Of a stretch of DNA of 26,659 nt, positions 1-7,886 are shown in pieces. The DNA lies in NCBI GenBank assembly GCA_964644705.1, contig CAZXYF010000018.1, positions 1 to 26,659 on the forward strand, given 5' to 3'. The notes below the pieces were generated by a model. That model ran no database searches and was not told the DNA's origin. It saw only the letters and a program-made list of their open reading frames with translations. Position 1 is the first letter of the stretch. Each line of letters starts with the position of its first letter. This DNA is from CAZXYF01 sp964644705 (GTDB lineage: Bacteria; Planctomycetota; Brocadiia; SM23-32). Position numbers and translations under genes: made by a program.

Positions 1-66
1 GAAATTCTTTGACAAGCCCGGCAGTAGGCCCATCTGGAATAACGTGGTTCACGTTGCACCGGAAAA
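1..66. other. Window edge, intergenic, with a small perfect hairpin
   Basis: No gene can be supported here. The only structure is an inverted repeat at 41-55 (AACGTG, GTT, CACGTT), which lies just past the stop codon of the minus-strand kinase. On the minus strand it could form a 6-bp hairpin in the 3' end of that transcript, but no T-run follows, so it is not a convincing intrinsic terminator. Confidence 0.4.
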
Positions 67-1641
67 TTACTCACGGGCGCTCTGTTCTAACTCGGCGTAT
101 TTACCAATCAGCTCGTCGTACGTCGCGCTGGCTGCATCGTTTGGCTCAATACGTGATCCGGGAACCGGATCAGTGAATCCCTGCACGACGCTGGGCCAGT
201 CGCATGGTTGTCCCTCTTCCTTCAGCTCGGCCTGAGCGGCGCGCAAAGCCGCCCCCAGAGCGGCGCTGTTGGAGACTTCGAAACGATAAACGGGGCATTT
301 GTGGACATCCGCCATCACCTGCAGGATGGCCTTGTTGGCCGAGGCGCCTCCGGTTGCGTAGATTTCCGAGGGGCTGCGTTCCATCCATTCGGAGTGCAGG
401 CGCATGGACATCATCTGGGCCTCCACCACGGCCCGGCAATTCGCATCGGCGTCGGATTCGTCGAGATTGTGACGACGCACGCCCGGTTCCAGCACTTTGG
501 GGACAATTTCCGGCTCAAAATAGGGCAGCATCATGGCCCCATCATTGCCGGGTTCCGTGCGCTGCAGGGCACCAGAGAATTCCTCCCAGTTGAGCTCGTA
601 TTTGTCCCGGATGCGCTCCCGGGCCAGCGAGCCATTTTTGAAGCAGATCAGTGTCATGTAATCGCCGGTCGGCGCGCCAAAAACATGACCTTCGCCATTC
701 GGATCGGTATGGCATTCCTCCATGAACCCGAAATAAGTGTCGCTGGTTCCCAGGCTGATCGCCACCATCCCGGGTTCTACCAGTCCCACACCAACCAGGC
801 TGTTGGGGTTATCTCCGGACCATACCAGTGATTGGGCCTGCGGGTTCAGGCCGTACTTGTCGGCGAAGTAGGGATTGACTGTGCCGATTACCGTTGCTGA
901 AGGCACCAGTGGCGGAAGCTTGTCCTGCAGGTTGGGGGCGGTGGCCGCCATCGCCTCGGGATGCCACGTTTTCGACTGAATATCCATCAGGTTCATACCG
1001 GCGCCATCACCGTGATCAATGGGGGCAATTCGCCCGGACAGCACGGACGCCATGAAGGAACTGACCAGCGCGACATGTGCGGTTTCCTCATACGCTTCGG
1101 GGGTCTCTTTGTAGAATTTGCGGATCTGCGGGCCCGTGAAGCGTTCAAATGCGGCCGAGCCGGTTTTTTCTGCTGTCGATCGCATACCCCCCAGAGCCGT
1201 CTGGATTTCCTCGCATTCCACTTCCGTCGACGAGTCCATCCAAATGGGACTGGTGGGCCGACTGAAGATGTGGGAGAGTTGACTTTTCAGGTCGTCCTCT
1301 GGATCAAGGGAGCCGAGCGCATCCGCAGCCGAATCGTCCAGATACACCGAACCGTGTTGTTGGCCGGAACCAGCAATCGCGCGCACATCCATAAGATCCA
1401 CATCGTCGCCTGCGCTCAGTTTTTCAAACAGTAAATCCAGCGCCTCCACCCACATCAGGGGGGGAGAGTGCACCACCTGTGGTTCATCACTGCGCAGGAC
1501 CCCGTTTTCCGTGCCGTAGTCCGGCAGATGTTCATCGAAAGAAATAGAAGTTTCATGGACAACGTCTCGCGTGTCGAGATCAATGATGATGGCGGATAGG
1601 CTCTGTGTGCTGGAATCAAGTCCAAGGAACAGGCGGGACAT
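67..1641 (-). CDS. Xylulokinase-type FGGY carbohydrate kinase
   Basis: This 524-residue protein is a sugar kinase of the FGGY family, most likely using ATP to phosphorylate D-xylulose in the cytoplasm. Residues 6-14 (LGLDSSTQS) form the N-terminal phosphate-binding hairpin. SGQQHGSVY (92-100) and SPIWMDSST (131-139) are sugar-site motifs. IDHGDGAGMNLMDI (208-221) holds the likely catalytic aspartate. GDNPNSL and ISLGTSDTYFG lie in the C-terminal ATP-binding half. The pattern, especially APIDxxDGxGMNL, resembles from memory the eukaryotic XYLB-like branch more than E. coli XylB. The start at 1641 is chosen because a GGAGG sequence (plus-strand 1650-1654) sits 8 bases upstream; an ATG five codons earlier has no such site. 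The gene is divergent from radA, and no pentose isomerase or transporter is visible, so the substrate is inferred from family only. Confidence 0.88.
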   Translation of the reverse strand: MSRLFLGLDSSTQSLSAIIIDLDTRDVVHETSISFDEHLPDYGTENGVLRSDEPQVVHSPPLMWVEALDLLFEKLSAGDDVDLMDVRAIAGSGQQHGSVYLDDSAADALGSLDPEDDLKSQLSHIFSRPTSPIWMDSSTEVECEEIQTALGGMRSTAEKTGSAAFERFTGPQIRKFYKETPEAYEETAHVALVSSFMASVLSGRIAPIDHGDGAGMNLMDIQSKTWHPEAMAATAPNLQDKLPPLVPSATVIGTVNPYFADKYGLNPQAQSLVWSGDNPNSLVGVGLVEPGMVAISLGTSDTYFGFMEECHTDPNGEGHVFGAPTGDYMTLICFKNGSLARERIRDKYELNWEEFSGALQRTEPGNDGAMMLPYFEPEIVPKVLEPGVRRHNLDESDADANCRAVVEAQMMSMRLHSEWMERSPSEIYATGGASANKAILQVMADVHKCPVYRFEVSNSAALGAALRAAQAELKEEGQPCDWPSVVQGFTDPVPGSRIEPNDAASATYDELIGKYAELEQSARE

Positions 1642-1823
1642 AAATTGTGCCTCCATAAAAACGTGTCAGTTGTCGCATTCTCAGGTGGGGGACGCAAGTG
1701 TTCACTGGCTTCCCGCGTGAGGGTGGTTTATTCCCGTAATGCGTTCCACCTCCCCGTTCAGGCGGGGGAGCCATCTGAGGAGAATGCTAATTGGGTGGCC
1801 CCGATTCGTCAAGGCGACTTTCT

Positions 1824-1851
1824 TTGCATTATCCGGTCGCACTTATATCAT
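1824..1851 (+). promoter_or_regulatory. Candidate radA promoter
   Basis: TTGCAT (1824-1829) and TATCAT (1846-1851) are separated by 16 bases. The -10 matches the sigma70 consensus at 5 of 6 positions, but the -35 at only 3 of 6. The predicted start of transcription would leave a leader of about 40 bases before the GTG at 1897. Confidence 0.3.
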
Positions 1852-1883
1852 ATAGCTGAAACGTAAGAGTTGGTTATGTCAGC

Positions 1884-1889
1884 GAGGAG
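1884..1889 (+). promoter_or_regulatory. Shine-Dalgarno sequence that fixes the radA start
   Basis: GAGGAG stands 7 bases before the GTG at 1897. Upstream in-frame candidates (TTG 1870, ATG 1876) lack such a site and would add nine residues that RadA proteins do not normally have. Confidence 0.75.
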
Positions 1890-1896
1890 ACGGGTC

Positions 1897-3258
1897 GTGG
1901 CGAAAGATAACAAGCGGTATCACTGCACGGAATGCGGAGCCAGTTTCGCCCGGTGGAGCGGGCGGTGCCCGAACTGTGAGGAGTGGGATTCCCTGGAAGA
2001 GCAGAAATCAACATCCGGCGGGGCTGGTGAGCCGTATGTGGATTCCGAGCCCGGCCAGGCATGGGATCTGGATGAGATCCCGGAAGATAATCAGAGCCGG
2101 GTAATGAGCGGGAGTGCAGAATTTGATCGCGTACTGGGAGGTGGTCTTCTTCCCGGCGCCACGGTGTTGATTGGGGGTGGGCCGGGTGTGGGCAAATCGA
2201 CGGTTCTGCTCCAGACACTCAGCCGACTTGCCGCCAATGATGTGCCATCCCTGTATGTGAGTTGCGAAGAATCGCTCTCGCAGATCAAGTTGCGGGCCTC
2301 CCGTCTTGGTTATGCTGGCAGTGGGGTGCGGGTAGCGTCCGAAACCTCGCTTGGGCCCATTTGCTCCCTTATCAAGGGGGAAGAACCGAGTGCGGTGGTT
2401 GTTGATTCTATCCAGATGGTGACTGCATCAAAACTGGATTCCCCGCTGGGGAGCCTGAAGCACCTCAAATCCAGCGCATCCGCGCTTATCGATCTGGCCA
2501 AACGGAATGATTTCACTTTGTTTCTGGTGGGGCATGTCACCAAGAAGGGTTCGCTGGCCGGACCGAAAGTGCTTGAGCATATGGTGGATACCGTGCTGTA
2601 TTTTGAAAGCGAGAAGTTCCATTCCATGCGCATTTTGCGGGCGGCCAAAAATCGCTTTGGGTCGATTAATGAAATCGGCGTTTTCCAGATGGAAGAAGAT
2701 GGGTTGAAAGATGTGACGAATCCGAGTGAATTGTTCCTCAGTGAACGCAACGCTCACGGATCGGGATCGGTGGTGACGGCGGCGGTGGAAGGGAACCGGG
2801 CCGTGTTGCTGGAGTTGCAGGCGCTGGTGGCCCCCAGTTCCTACAACACGCCCGAGCGCAAAGCCAGCGGTCTGGATTATAAACGATTCAGCATGCTGTT
2901 GAGCGTGCTGGAGCGACGGGCCGGGATCAGCCTGGGAGGGTGTGATGCCTTTGCAAACGTGGCGGGCGGAGTGCGTGTGCCCGAACCAGCAGCGGATTTG
3001 CCCCTGGCCCTGGCGATCGCCTCCAGCAATCGCGATCTGCCATTTCCCGAGAAGTCGCTGGCGGTGGGGGAGATCGGCCTCAGCGGGGAGATCCGGGCCG
3101 TGGGCCAGCTGGACCGACGGCTGCGTGAAGCCGAAAAACTGGGGTTTGAAACCGCTTTTGTGCCGGCGGGGAACTCTTCGGATGTGAACAAAGTGAGCAT
3201 AGATATTCAACCGCTCCGGCACATCCGACAGGGCTTACGTGTGCTGGAGGATGGCTGA
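1897..3258 (+). CDS. radA: DNA repair protein RadA (Sms)
   Basis: RadA is a RecA-like ATPase that promotes branch migration during homologous recombination. The 453-residue product has the family layout: an N-terminal zinc finger with C10, C13, C24 and C27, a Walker A motif GGGPGVGKST (93-102), a Walker B region ending in VVVD (about 167-170), the RadA signature KNRFG (251-255), and a C-terminal Lon-protease-like domain from about residue 290 to the end. The length matches the usual 450-460 residues. The GTG start is chosen from the Shine-Dalgarno sequence and because MAKDNKRYHCTECG is a standard RadA N-terminus. It is followed 117 bases later by lysA on the same strand; a common transcript is possible but not shown. 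Confidence 0.97.
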   Translation: MAKDNKRYHCTECGASFARWSGRCPNCEEWDSLEEQKSTSGGAGEPYVDSEPGQAWDLDEIPEDNQSRVMSGSAEFDRVLGGGLLPGATVLIGGGPGVGKSTVLLQTLSRLAANDVPSLYVSCEESLSQIKLRASRLGYAGSGVRVASETSLGPICSLIKGEEPSAVVVDSIQMVTASKLDSPLGSLKHLKSSASALIDLAKRNDFTLFLVGHVTKKGSLAGPKVLEHMVDTVLYFESEKFHSMRILRAAKNRFGSINEIGVFQMEEDGLKDVTNPSELFLSERNAHGSGSVVTAAVEGNRAVLLELQALVAPSSYNTPERKASGLDYKRFSMLLSVLERRAGISLGGCDAFANVAGGVRVPEPAADLPLALAIASSNRDLPFPEKSLAVGEIGLSGEIRAVGQLDRRLREAEKLGFETAFVPAGNSSDVNKVSIDIQPLRHIRQGLRVLEDG

Positions 3259-3296
3259 TGTCGGTTCTGGGACGGCAGATTAGCATGCTGTTCATT

Positions 3297-3324
3297 TTGA
3301 TTTCTGAATATACTTGTGTATCCT
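3297..3324 (+). promoter_or_regulatory. Candidate lysA promoter
   Basis: TTGATT (3297-3302) and TATCCT (3319-3324) are separated by 16 bases, each matching the consensus at 4 of 6 positions. It lies in the 117-base radA-lysA gap and would give a leader of about 45 bases. It is modest evidence that lysA can be transcribed independently of radA. Confidence 0.3.
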
Positions 3325-3360
3325 TCTTTATCTGATCGGATGTTATCCGTGGTAAACTTG

Positions 3361-3366
3361 AAGGAG
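3361..3366 (+). promoter_or_regulatory. Shine-Dalgarno sequence that fixes the lysA start
   Basis: AAGGAG lies 9 bases before the GTG at 3376 and is the only good ribosome-binding site near the possible lysA starts. Confidence 0.7.
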
Positions 3367-3375
3367 CAGAATACT

Positions 3376-4683
3376 GTGAAATCGGACGGCGGTTTTACTT
3401 ACATTGATGGACAGTTGTGTTGTGATGGAGTGCCTGCAGACGATATTGTCGCCGAATACGGGACGCCAAGTTATCTCTACAGCAGTGAAGTGCTTCTCAG
3501 GAGGTTCCGTCGGCTCAAACAGGCGTTCCAGCAGTGGGATCCTCTTCTGTGTTTCTCGGTAAAATGTCTCGGAAATCTCTCTGTCCTGAGGATGTTGTCG
3601 GAAGCGGGCAGTGGATTCGATGTGGTGAGTGGGGGAGAGCTGTATCGCGTGATCCAGGCTGGGGGCGATGCGGCCCGCGTTGTGTTCGCGGGGGCGGGGA
3701 AAACCAGCGATGAAATTGAGTATGCGCTGGATGCCGGCGTGCACATGTTCAACGTTGAATCCGCCGCCGAGATGCGCGCCATCAATCGCATCGCCGCTGA
3801 GCGGGGGTTGGTAGCCGAAGTTGCAGTTCGGGTGAATCCGGATGTGGACGCACAAACGCATGCGAAGACGACGACCGGAAAAAAAGAGAACAAATTCGGT
3901 ATCGGCATCCCTCCAGTGCGCCGTTTGGCCCGCGAGGTGCTGGAGATGGAAGGAGTGGCGCTGAGAGGGCTTCACCTCCATCTGGGATCTCCGATTTATT
4001 CCACCGATCCCTATGTGAGGGCTCTGCGGAAAATACGGGACCTCCGCGTGGAATTACAGGAGGAAGGGCACCGGATCGATACGGTGAATGTGGGGGGCGG
4101 ATACTGCATGTCATATACGGGGGAAGAGGTCATTGGTCCGGATGATTATGCTGGTGCCATGGCGCCTATTCTTGATAAAATGGGGTGCAAAGTTATCATA
4201 GAACCGGGTCGGCATATTGCAGCTCCCGCCGGAGTGCTGCTTACTCAAGTCACGTATGTGAAGGAACGTGATTACGGAAAGAAATTCGTCATTTGTGATG
4301 GAGGGATGAACGACCTGATGCGTCCAACCCTCTACGATGCGTATCACCGTATCTGGCCGACGCGATCAGACGGCATGCCGGAAGTAATGGATCCCGAAGC
4401 GGAGGGGTATGAGGGATACACCACCGAAGTTGTGGATGTGGTCGGACCGGTATGCGAAAGTGGTGATTATTTTGCCAAGGCCCGTCCGCTGCCAGAACTG
4501 GTTGAATCGGACGTATTGGCCGTATTTGACACAGGTGCTTACGGTTTCACCATGAGTTCCAATTATAACGCTCAACCCCGTGCGGCTGAGGTTATGGTGC
4601 AGGATGGCGAATCGCATCTGGTGCGGCGACGGGAGAGTTATAGTGATCTTCTGGGATCCGAGCAAGAACTTCTTCATAAGTAA
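3376..4683 (+). CDS. lysA: Diaminopimelate decarboxylase
   Basis: LysA removes CO2 from meso-diaminopimelate to give L-lysine, using pyridoxal phosphate. The 435-residue product shows the alanine-racemase-type barrel with the cofactor lysine in FSVKCLGN (K63), then SGFDVVSGGEL (79-89), GLHLHLGSP (198-206), the phosphate-binding GGGY (240-243), EPGRHIA (276-282), DGGMNDLMRP (308-317) and the signature GPVCESGDYFAKAR (357-370), whose cysteine and glutamate come from the partner subunit of the dimer. HLGSP and EPGRH differ slightly from the commoner HIGSQ and EPGRS. The GTG start at 3376 is preceded by AAGGAG with a 9-base spacer; earlier in-frame starts (GTG 3316, ATG 3340) lack a site and add a non-family N-terminus. 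Confidence 0.95.
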   Translation: MKSDGGFTYIDGQLCCDGVPADDIVAEYGTPSYLYSSEVLLRRFRRLKQAFQQWDPLLCFSVKCLGNLSVLRMLSEAGSGFDVVSGGELYRVIQAGGDAARVVFAGAGKTSDEIEYALDAGVHMFNVESAAEMRAINRIAAERGLVAEVAVRVNPDVDAQTHAKTTTGKKENKFGIGIPPVRRLAREVLEMEGVALRGLHLHLGSPIYSTDPYVRALRKIRDLRVELQEEGHRIDTVNVGGGYCMSYTGEEVIGPDDYAGAMAPILDKMGCKVIIEPGRHIAAPAGVLLTQVTYVKERDYGKKFVICDGGMNDLMRPTLYDAYHRIWPTRSDGMPEVMDPEAEGYEGYTTEVVDVVGPVCESGDYFAKARPLPELVESDVLAVFDTGAYGFTMSSNYNAQPRAAEVMVQDGESHLVRRRESYSDLLGSEQELLHK

Positions 4684-4755
4684 TGCTTGGGCCCTTTCAT
4701 ACGAAATGTAAGAAATTGTTCAACTACACGCCCGTGCATACTGAGGAGAAAACAC

Positions 4756-6987
4756 ATGAGATGTAAATCCCTGCGAAGCTGGACATCAATTGTCATGATC
4801 GCCCTCATAGCCCTGTCTCTGCCCGTTGTCGCCCAGGAAGCGGATAAAAAGGACAGGGCTTCATCTATGTTGGAGCGGGGGATGAGACAATTTCAAAAAG
4901 GCAAGTATGAACAGGCAACGGGAACGTTTAACAAGCTGCTGGAGCTGCAGCCAGATTCCCAGCAGGTGTTGGCGTTGCGGCGTGAAGCGGAACTGAAACA
5001 GCTGGTCGAAATGGCTCAGGTCGAAGATGAACAGCTGTCCGCAGTGGCCAGTCGTCTGTTGGAAATGATGACCGAGGCGGTGCGTCAGCGAAAGAAACAC
5101 GTTGATAATCCCGAAAAAATCAGGAGCGGAATGCAGAGTCCTGACCTTGATACGTATCTTCAGGCACGGGTCGATGCATTGAGCTACGGGCCGTATGTTA
5201 TCCCGGAGCTACTGCCCCTGCTGACCGGGAAAGGAGCGAAAGCTCAGAAAGTTGTGGGCCGAGCCATGTCCACCCTGGTTGGTATCGGTCGGAGGGCGAC
5301 TCTTCCTCTGATTGCTGTTTTGCAGTCGAAAGATCAGATGTTACCGGCTCGTGCAGCCAATGTTCTGGGGCAGGTGGGAGATGTCCGCGCAGTGCCGGCG
5401 TTATTGACAATACACAAAGACAAAAATCGTCCGGGCGTGCAGAGAACTGCTGCCAAAAAAGCGATAGAAAGCATTACGGGCCAACCGGTGTCTGAACTGG
5501 GCGATCCTCGGCAGCAGTATATTGATTTGGTTTGGGACTATCTGGAAGAAGACGAGGATACTGTAGGCTACGTGTTTGGTGTGTGGGCCGAGGTGTGGAA
5601 CTGGAACCAGGATGCTGAATCCCTGGAGGACCGTCTGACGTACGTGGAGGTTCCCGGCTTTCTGTACCACCAGCGGCAGGGGAGTGCTTTTGCTCGGCAG
5701 GCCCTGAGTACACAAACCGGTTGCGCGCAGCTGCAGAGTCTGCTGGTGGCAACCTTGGTCAGGGAATTGGAGAAGGCCCGAATGTATGCCGATCGAGGGA
5801 AAAAAGAGAAACTGATACAATCTTCCAAAGGGAGGGTGAAGGAACTGGAGAAACGGATTCCGGTCCTCTCCCACCTGTATGAAGCTTCGGTAGTTGCCCG
5901 ATCCCTGGAGCATGTGATGGATGTTAATGATCCGTCATCAAGTTATTACCTGGTCATGAGGCTCGGACAGAAAGCCGGAGTCGCGCGGGAAAAGGCTATG
6001 GAAGCGCTTACCAGGGCGACGCATTTTGGGGGAAGGGAAGCCCGTTATCGGGCGGCCATTGAATTGATTAAGGCCTCTCCGATGGGGCGTGTCCCGGAGC
6101 CCGATCAGGTGATGCAGGTGATTGCTGCCGCTTTGCGACAGACGGTGCAGCGAACGGCGCTGATTGTGTCGAATGATCTGCAGTTCCGCAATAAATTACG
6201 GAAAATACTTGAAGATGAAGGGGTGTCCGCTGCCGAATGTGATGCCAACGTGGCGGCGATTGGGGAGGCTTTGAATCTCAATCCGTCCGTGGACGTCGTG
6301 TTTGTGTACGGAAACGTCTCCGACGAAACTTTCAACAGCGTGTATGGAAAGTTGAAGCGGGACGGCCGTACGGAGAATAAGGCCGCCTACGTCATCAGGG
6401 ATCCCGGCGAAGCGTCCCCGAATATGGCCGATTACGAAGGGATAAGGGACGTGATGCCAACGGATTCACTGCGGAAAGAACCGATAGCAGGGGCGCTGGA
6501 TGAAGCATTCAAACAGTCAACGGTGCTGACGTCTCCCGGTGCAGCCAAAGCTGTCCTCCGGGCGGCGGAGGCCCTGAAGAAGCCGCCCTATGCGGGGACG
6601 AGATATCCTCTTTATGTAACCGAACCGGCGCTTGTGTCGGCTCTCGGCACACACACCGACAGTGTCACTCTGGCGGCCGCCAAAAACCTTGGGCGGTTTG
6701 GTTCAAAGGAGTCACTTGAACCCCTTGCCAAAGTGATTCACAAGGAGGATACCTCAGCTGCCGTCAGGCGGGGAGCGTGCCTGGCGATAGCTGCAATTGT
6801 GGAACGGGAAGGGGAGTATCCCAAAGCCATAACCAAGAATGTGGTTGCATGTTTTGAAAGCAGTAACCAGACGGTTCGGGAGGCTGGAGCGGAAGCACTC
6901 AGTCTGATGAAACTGTCGAAGGAGAAAATGCTGGAATATGCACAAGATGTCCTGCGGTCGAGTCTCAAAAGCGAGAACGCGGAGTGA
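4756..6987 (+). CDS. Exported TPR/HEAT-repeat protein with a degenerate receiver-like domain
   Basis: I do not recognise a named gene. The 743-residue product begins with a basic and hydrophobic signal sequence (about 1-27, ending PVVAQEA), so it is probably exported or membrane-anchored. Residues 35-80 form a TPR-like helix pair (FQKGKYEQATGTFNKLLELQP). HEAT-like repeats occupy about 137-245 (GRRATLPLIAVLQ, LGQVGDVRAVPALL) and again about 622-735 (AAKNLGRFGSKESLEPLAKV). A helical, charged middle spans about 250-460. Residues 467-590 resemble a response-regulator receiver fold: TALIVSNDLQFRNKLRKIL, then VDVVFVYGNV, but with no phospho-acceptor aspartate. The start at 4756 has GAGGAG (4743-4748) 7 bases upstream and begins the signal peptide. 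It follows lysA by 72 bases. The likely role is protein-protein scaffolding; the partner is unknown. Confidence 0.85.
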   Translation: MRCKSLRSWTSIVMIALIALSLPVVAQEADKKDRASSMLERGMRQFQKGKYEQATGTFNKLLELQPDSQQVLALRREAELKQLVEMAQVEDEQLSAVASRLLEMMTEAVRQRKKHVDNPEKIRSGMQSPDLDTYLQARVDALSYGPYVIPELLPLLTGKGAKAQKVVGRAMSTLVGIGRRATLPLIAVLQSKDQMLPARAANVLGQVGDVRAVPALLTIHKDKNRPGVQRTAAKKAIESITGQPVSELGDPRQQYIDLVWDYLEEDEDTVGYVFGVWAEVWNWNQDAESLEDRLTYVEVPGFLYHQRQGSAFARQALSTQTGCAQLQSLLVATLVRELEKARMYADRGKKEKLIQSSKGRVKELEKRIPVLSHLYEASVVARSLEHVMDVNDPSSSYYLVMRLGQKAGVAREKAMEALTRATHFGGREARYRAAIELIKASPMGRVPEPDQVMQVIAAALRQTVQRTALIVSNDLQFRNKLRKILEDEGVSAAECDANVAAIGEALNLNPSVDVVFVYGNVSDETFNSVYGKLKRDGRTENKAAYVIRDPGEASPNMADYEGIRDVMPTDSLRKEPIAGALDEAFKQSTVLTSPGAAKAVLRAAEALKKPPYAGTRYPLYVTEPALVSALGTHTDSVTLAAAKNLGRFGSKESLEPLAKVIHKEDTSAAVRRGACLAIAAIVEREGEYPKAITKNVVACFESSNQTVREAGAEALSLMKLSKEKMLEYAQDVLRSSLKSENAE

Positions 6988-7232
6988 AGTTGAAAATGCC
7001 CCAAAATAACCAGTGACCCTCCCTGGAATTGATTGCGTCGGGCTGTACAGTTGCGTTGGCGGGAGGCGAATTGAAGTCAGGGGGCTATTTAGCAGGTGAT
7101 CCGCCGCCAGAGAAGGACACGGTGAGCGGGGCAGATCCTTGGTTGTGAGGGGCGGGGGGCAAAAAAGATGCGGAGACGCCCCGTAGTTCCCCGCCAGATC
7201 ACGACTGAAGGTGAGATTCCCCTGAAATCTTT

Positions 7233-7261
7233 TTGACAAAATCAGACGGAGAGCTTATTCT
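7233..7261 (+). promoter_or_regulatory. Sigma70-type promoter P1 upstream of rpsJ
   Basis: A perfect TTGACA (7233-7238) is followed after 17 bases by TATTCT (7256-7261), which matches the -10 consensus at 4 of 6 positions. The start of transcription would fall near 7268, giving a leader of about 300 bases before rpsJ unless the transcript ends earlier. Confidence 0.6.
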
Positions 7262-7266
7262 GTTGT

Positions 7267-7364
7267 GCACGCTGAATGGAGTTTCGCCATTGATGAGCCG
7301 CTTCTAAGCTCGCCTTGGTACCTGGTTTACTGAAATCTGCAATACCAGCAGAACAAAACCGTGT
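7267..7364 (+). ncRNA. Possible structured leader or small RNA downstream of P1
   Basis: The segment starts at the predicted P1 transcription start. GCACG (7267-7271) can pair with CGTGT (7360-7364). Between them lie AATGG/CCATT (7275-7279 with 7287-7291), GAGC/GCTC (7295-7298 with 7308-7311) and CTGGT/ACCAG (7322-7326 with 7344-7348). Each stem is only 4 or 5 bp, so chance is possible. I cannot assign it to a known RNA family. Confidence 0.25.
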
Positions 7365-7493
7365 GAGAATAAGCTTCGAAAAGCGTTTTATCTTTAACAT
7401 GATCATAAGCGTGTAATAGGCGATGAGAGTAGTCTATACACCCATAAAAAAGCTATAAGCAGCGAGCGGAACGGATGTCTGCTAAGATGTCAC

Positions 7494-7521
7494 TTGACAT
7501 CAACGGACAAACTGTTAGAAT
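7494..7521 (+). promoter_or_regulatory. Strong sigma70-type promoter P2 for rpsJ and the cluster
   Basis: A perfect TTGACA (7494-7499) is followed after 16 bases by TAGAAT (7516-7521), 5 of 6 to consensus, with TG at 7513-7514 forming an extended -10. The transcript would start near 7528, about 44 bases before the rpsJ ATG, and would begin with a small hairpin (TGCGC 7530-7534 with GCGCA 7540-7544). This is the best promoter in the window and fits the high expression expected of ribosomal genes. Confidence 0.75.
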
Positions 7522-7571
7522 TTGACAATTGCGCCGCTTGCGCAGAATTCCAGTTCATTTTGTTCCAGTGA

Positions 7572-7886
7572 ATGACACAGATGGAAGAACGTATTCGAAT
7601 CAGAATGGAAGCCTACGACCACCGAATCCTCGATCGATCGGTGGAGGATATTATAGATGCTGCAACGCGAACCGGTGCGAAGGTGAGCGGCCCAATACCG
7701 CTGCCGACGCATATCGAGCGCTACACAGTATTGCGTTCTCCGCATGTGAACAAAACTTCTCGTGAACAGTTCGAGATTAGAACGCACAAGCGGCTGATTG
7801 ACATAATTGATCCGACAGTCCCCACTGTCGATGCGTTGAATAATTTGAAGATACCGGCCGGCGTTGAGATCAAGATTAAGGTCTGA
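7572..7886 (+). CDS. rpsJ: 30S ribosomal protein S10
   Basis: S10 is a protein of the 30S head; in E. coli it also acts as NusE in transcription antitermination. The 104 residues match the family throughout: RIRIRMEAYDHRILDRS, GPIPLPTHIERYTVLRSPHVNK and REQFEIRTHKRLIDI. The ATG at 7572 has no clear Shine-Dalgarno sequence; an in-frame ATG at 7581 is an alternative and would shorten the protein by three residues. It is the first gene of the cluster, just downstream of P2. Unusually, 336 bases separate it from rplC, and its stop codon lies inside a perfect hairpin. Confidence 0.98.
   Translation: MTQMEERIRIRMEAYDHRILDRSVEDIIDAATRTGAKVSGPIPLPTHIERYTVLRSPHVNKTSREQFEIRTHKRLIDIIDPTVPTVDALNNLKIPAGVEIKIKV

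Larger units (their letters stand above)
1642..1896. other. Divergent intergenic region between the kinase and radA
   Basis: This gene-free stretch must hold the promoters of both divergent genes. It contains a G/C-rich hairpin at 1750-1770 (CTCCCC pairing with GGGGAG across a 9-base loop) and a weak candidate radA promoter near 1824-1851. No convincing promoter for the kinase was found. Confidence 0.4.
6988..7571. other. Long gene-free region upstream of the ribosomal cluster
   Basis: No convincing coding frame is present in these 584 bases. The left part has a G/C-rich block at 7149-7195 with two mutually exclusive pairings. The middle holds a promoter (7233-7261) and a stretch (7267-7364) with three small hairpins closed by a terminal helix. 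A weak hairpin followed by a T-rich run lies at 7373-7395 (GCTT, CGAA, AAGC). The right end carries the stronger promoter next to rpsJ. There is no fusA or tuf upstream, so the S10 cluster is separated here from the str operon. Confidence 0.6.

Noticed and set aside
204..831. Long plus-strand open frames opposite the kinase gene
   Set aside because: They are antisense to a clear FGGY kinase, lack family motifs and ribosome-binding sites, and arise from its codon bias.
2428..3222. A 264-codon minus-strand open frame opposite radA
   Set aside because: The plus strand encodes an intact RadA through this region; the antisense product is rich in His, Gln and Arg with no domain.
7373..7395. GCTT-CGAA-AAGC hairpin with TTTTATCTTT as a terminator for the P1 transcript
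   Set aside because: The stem is only 4 bp and the T-run is interrupted, so it is mentioned in the region description but not called as a terminator.
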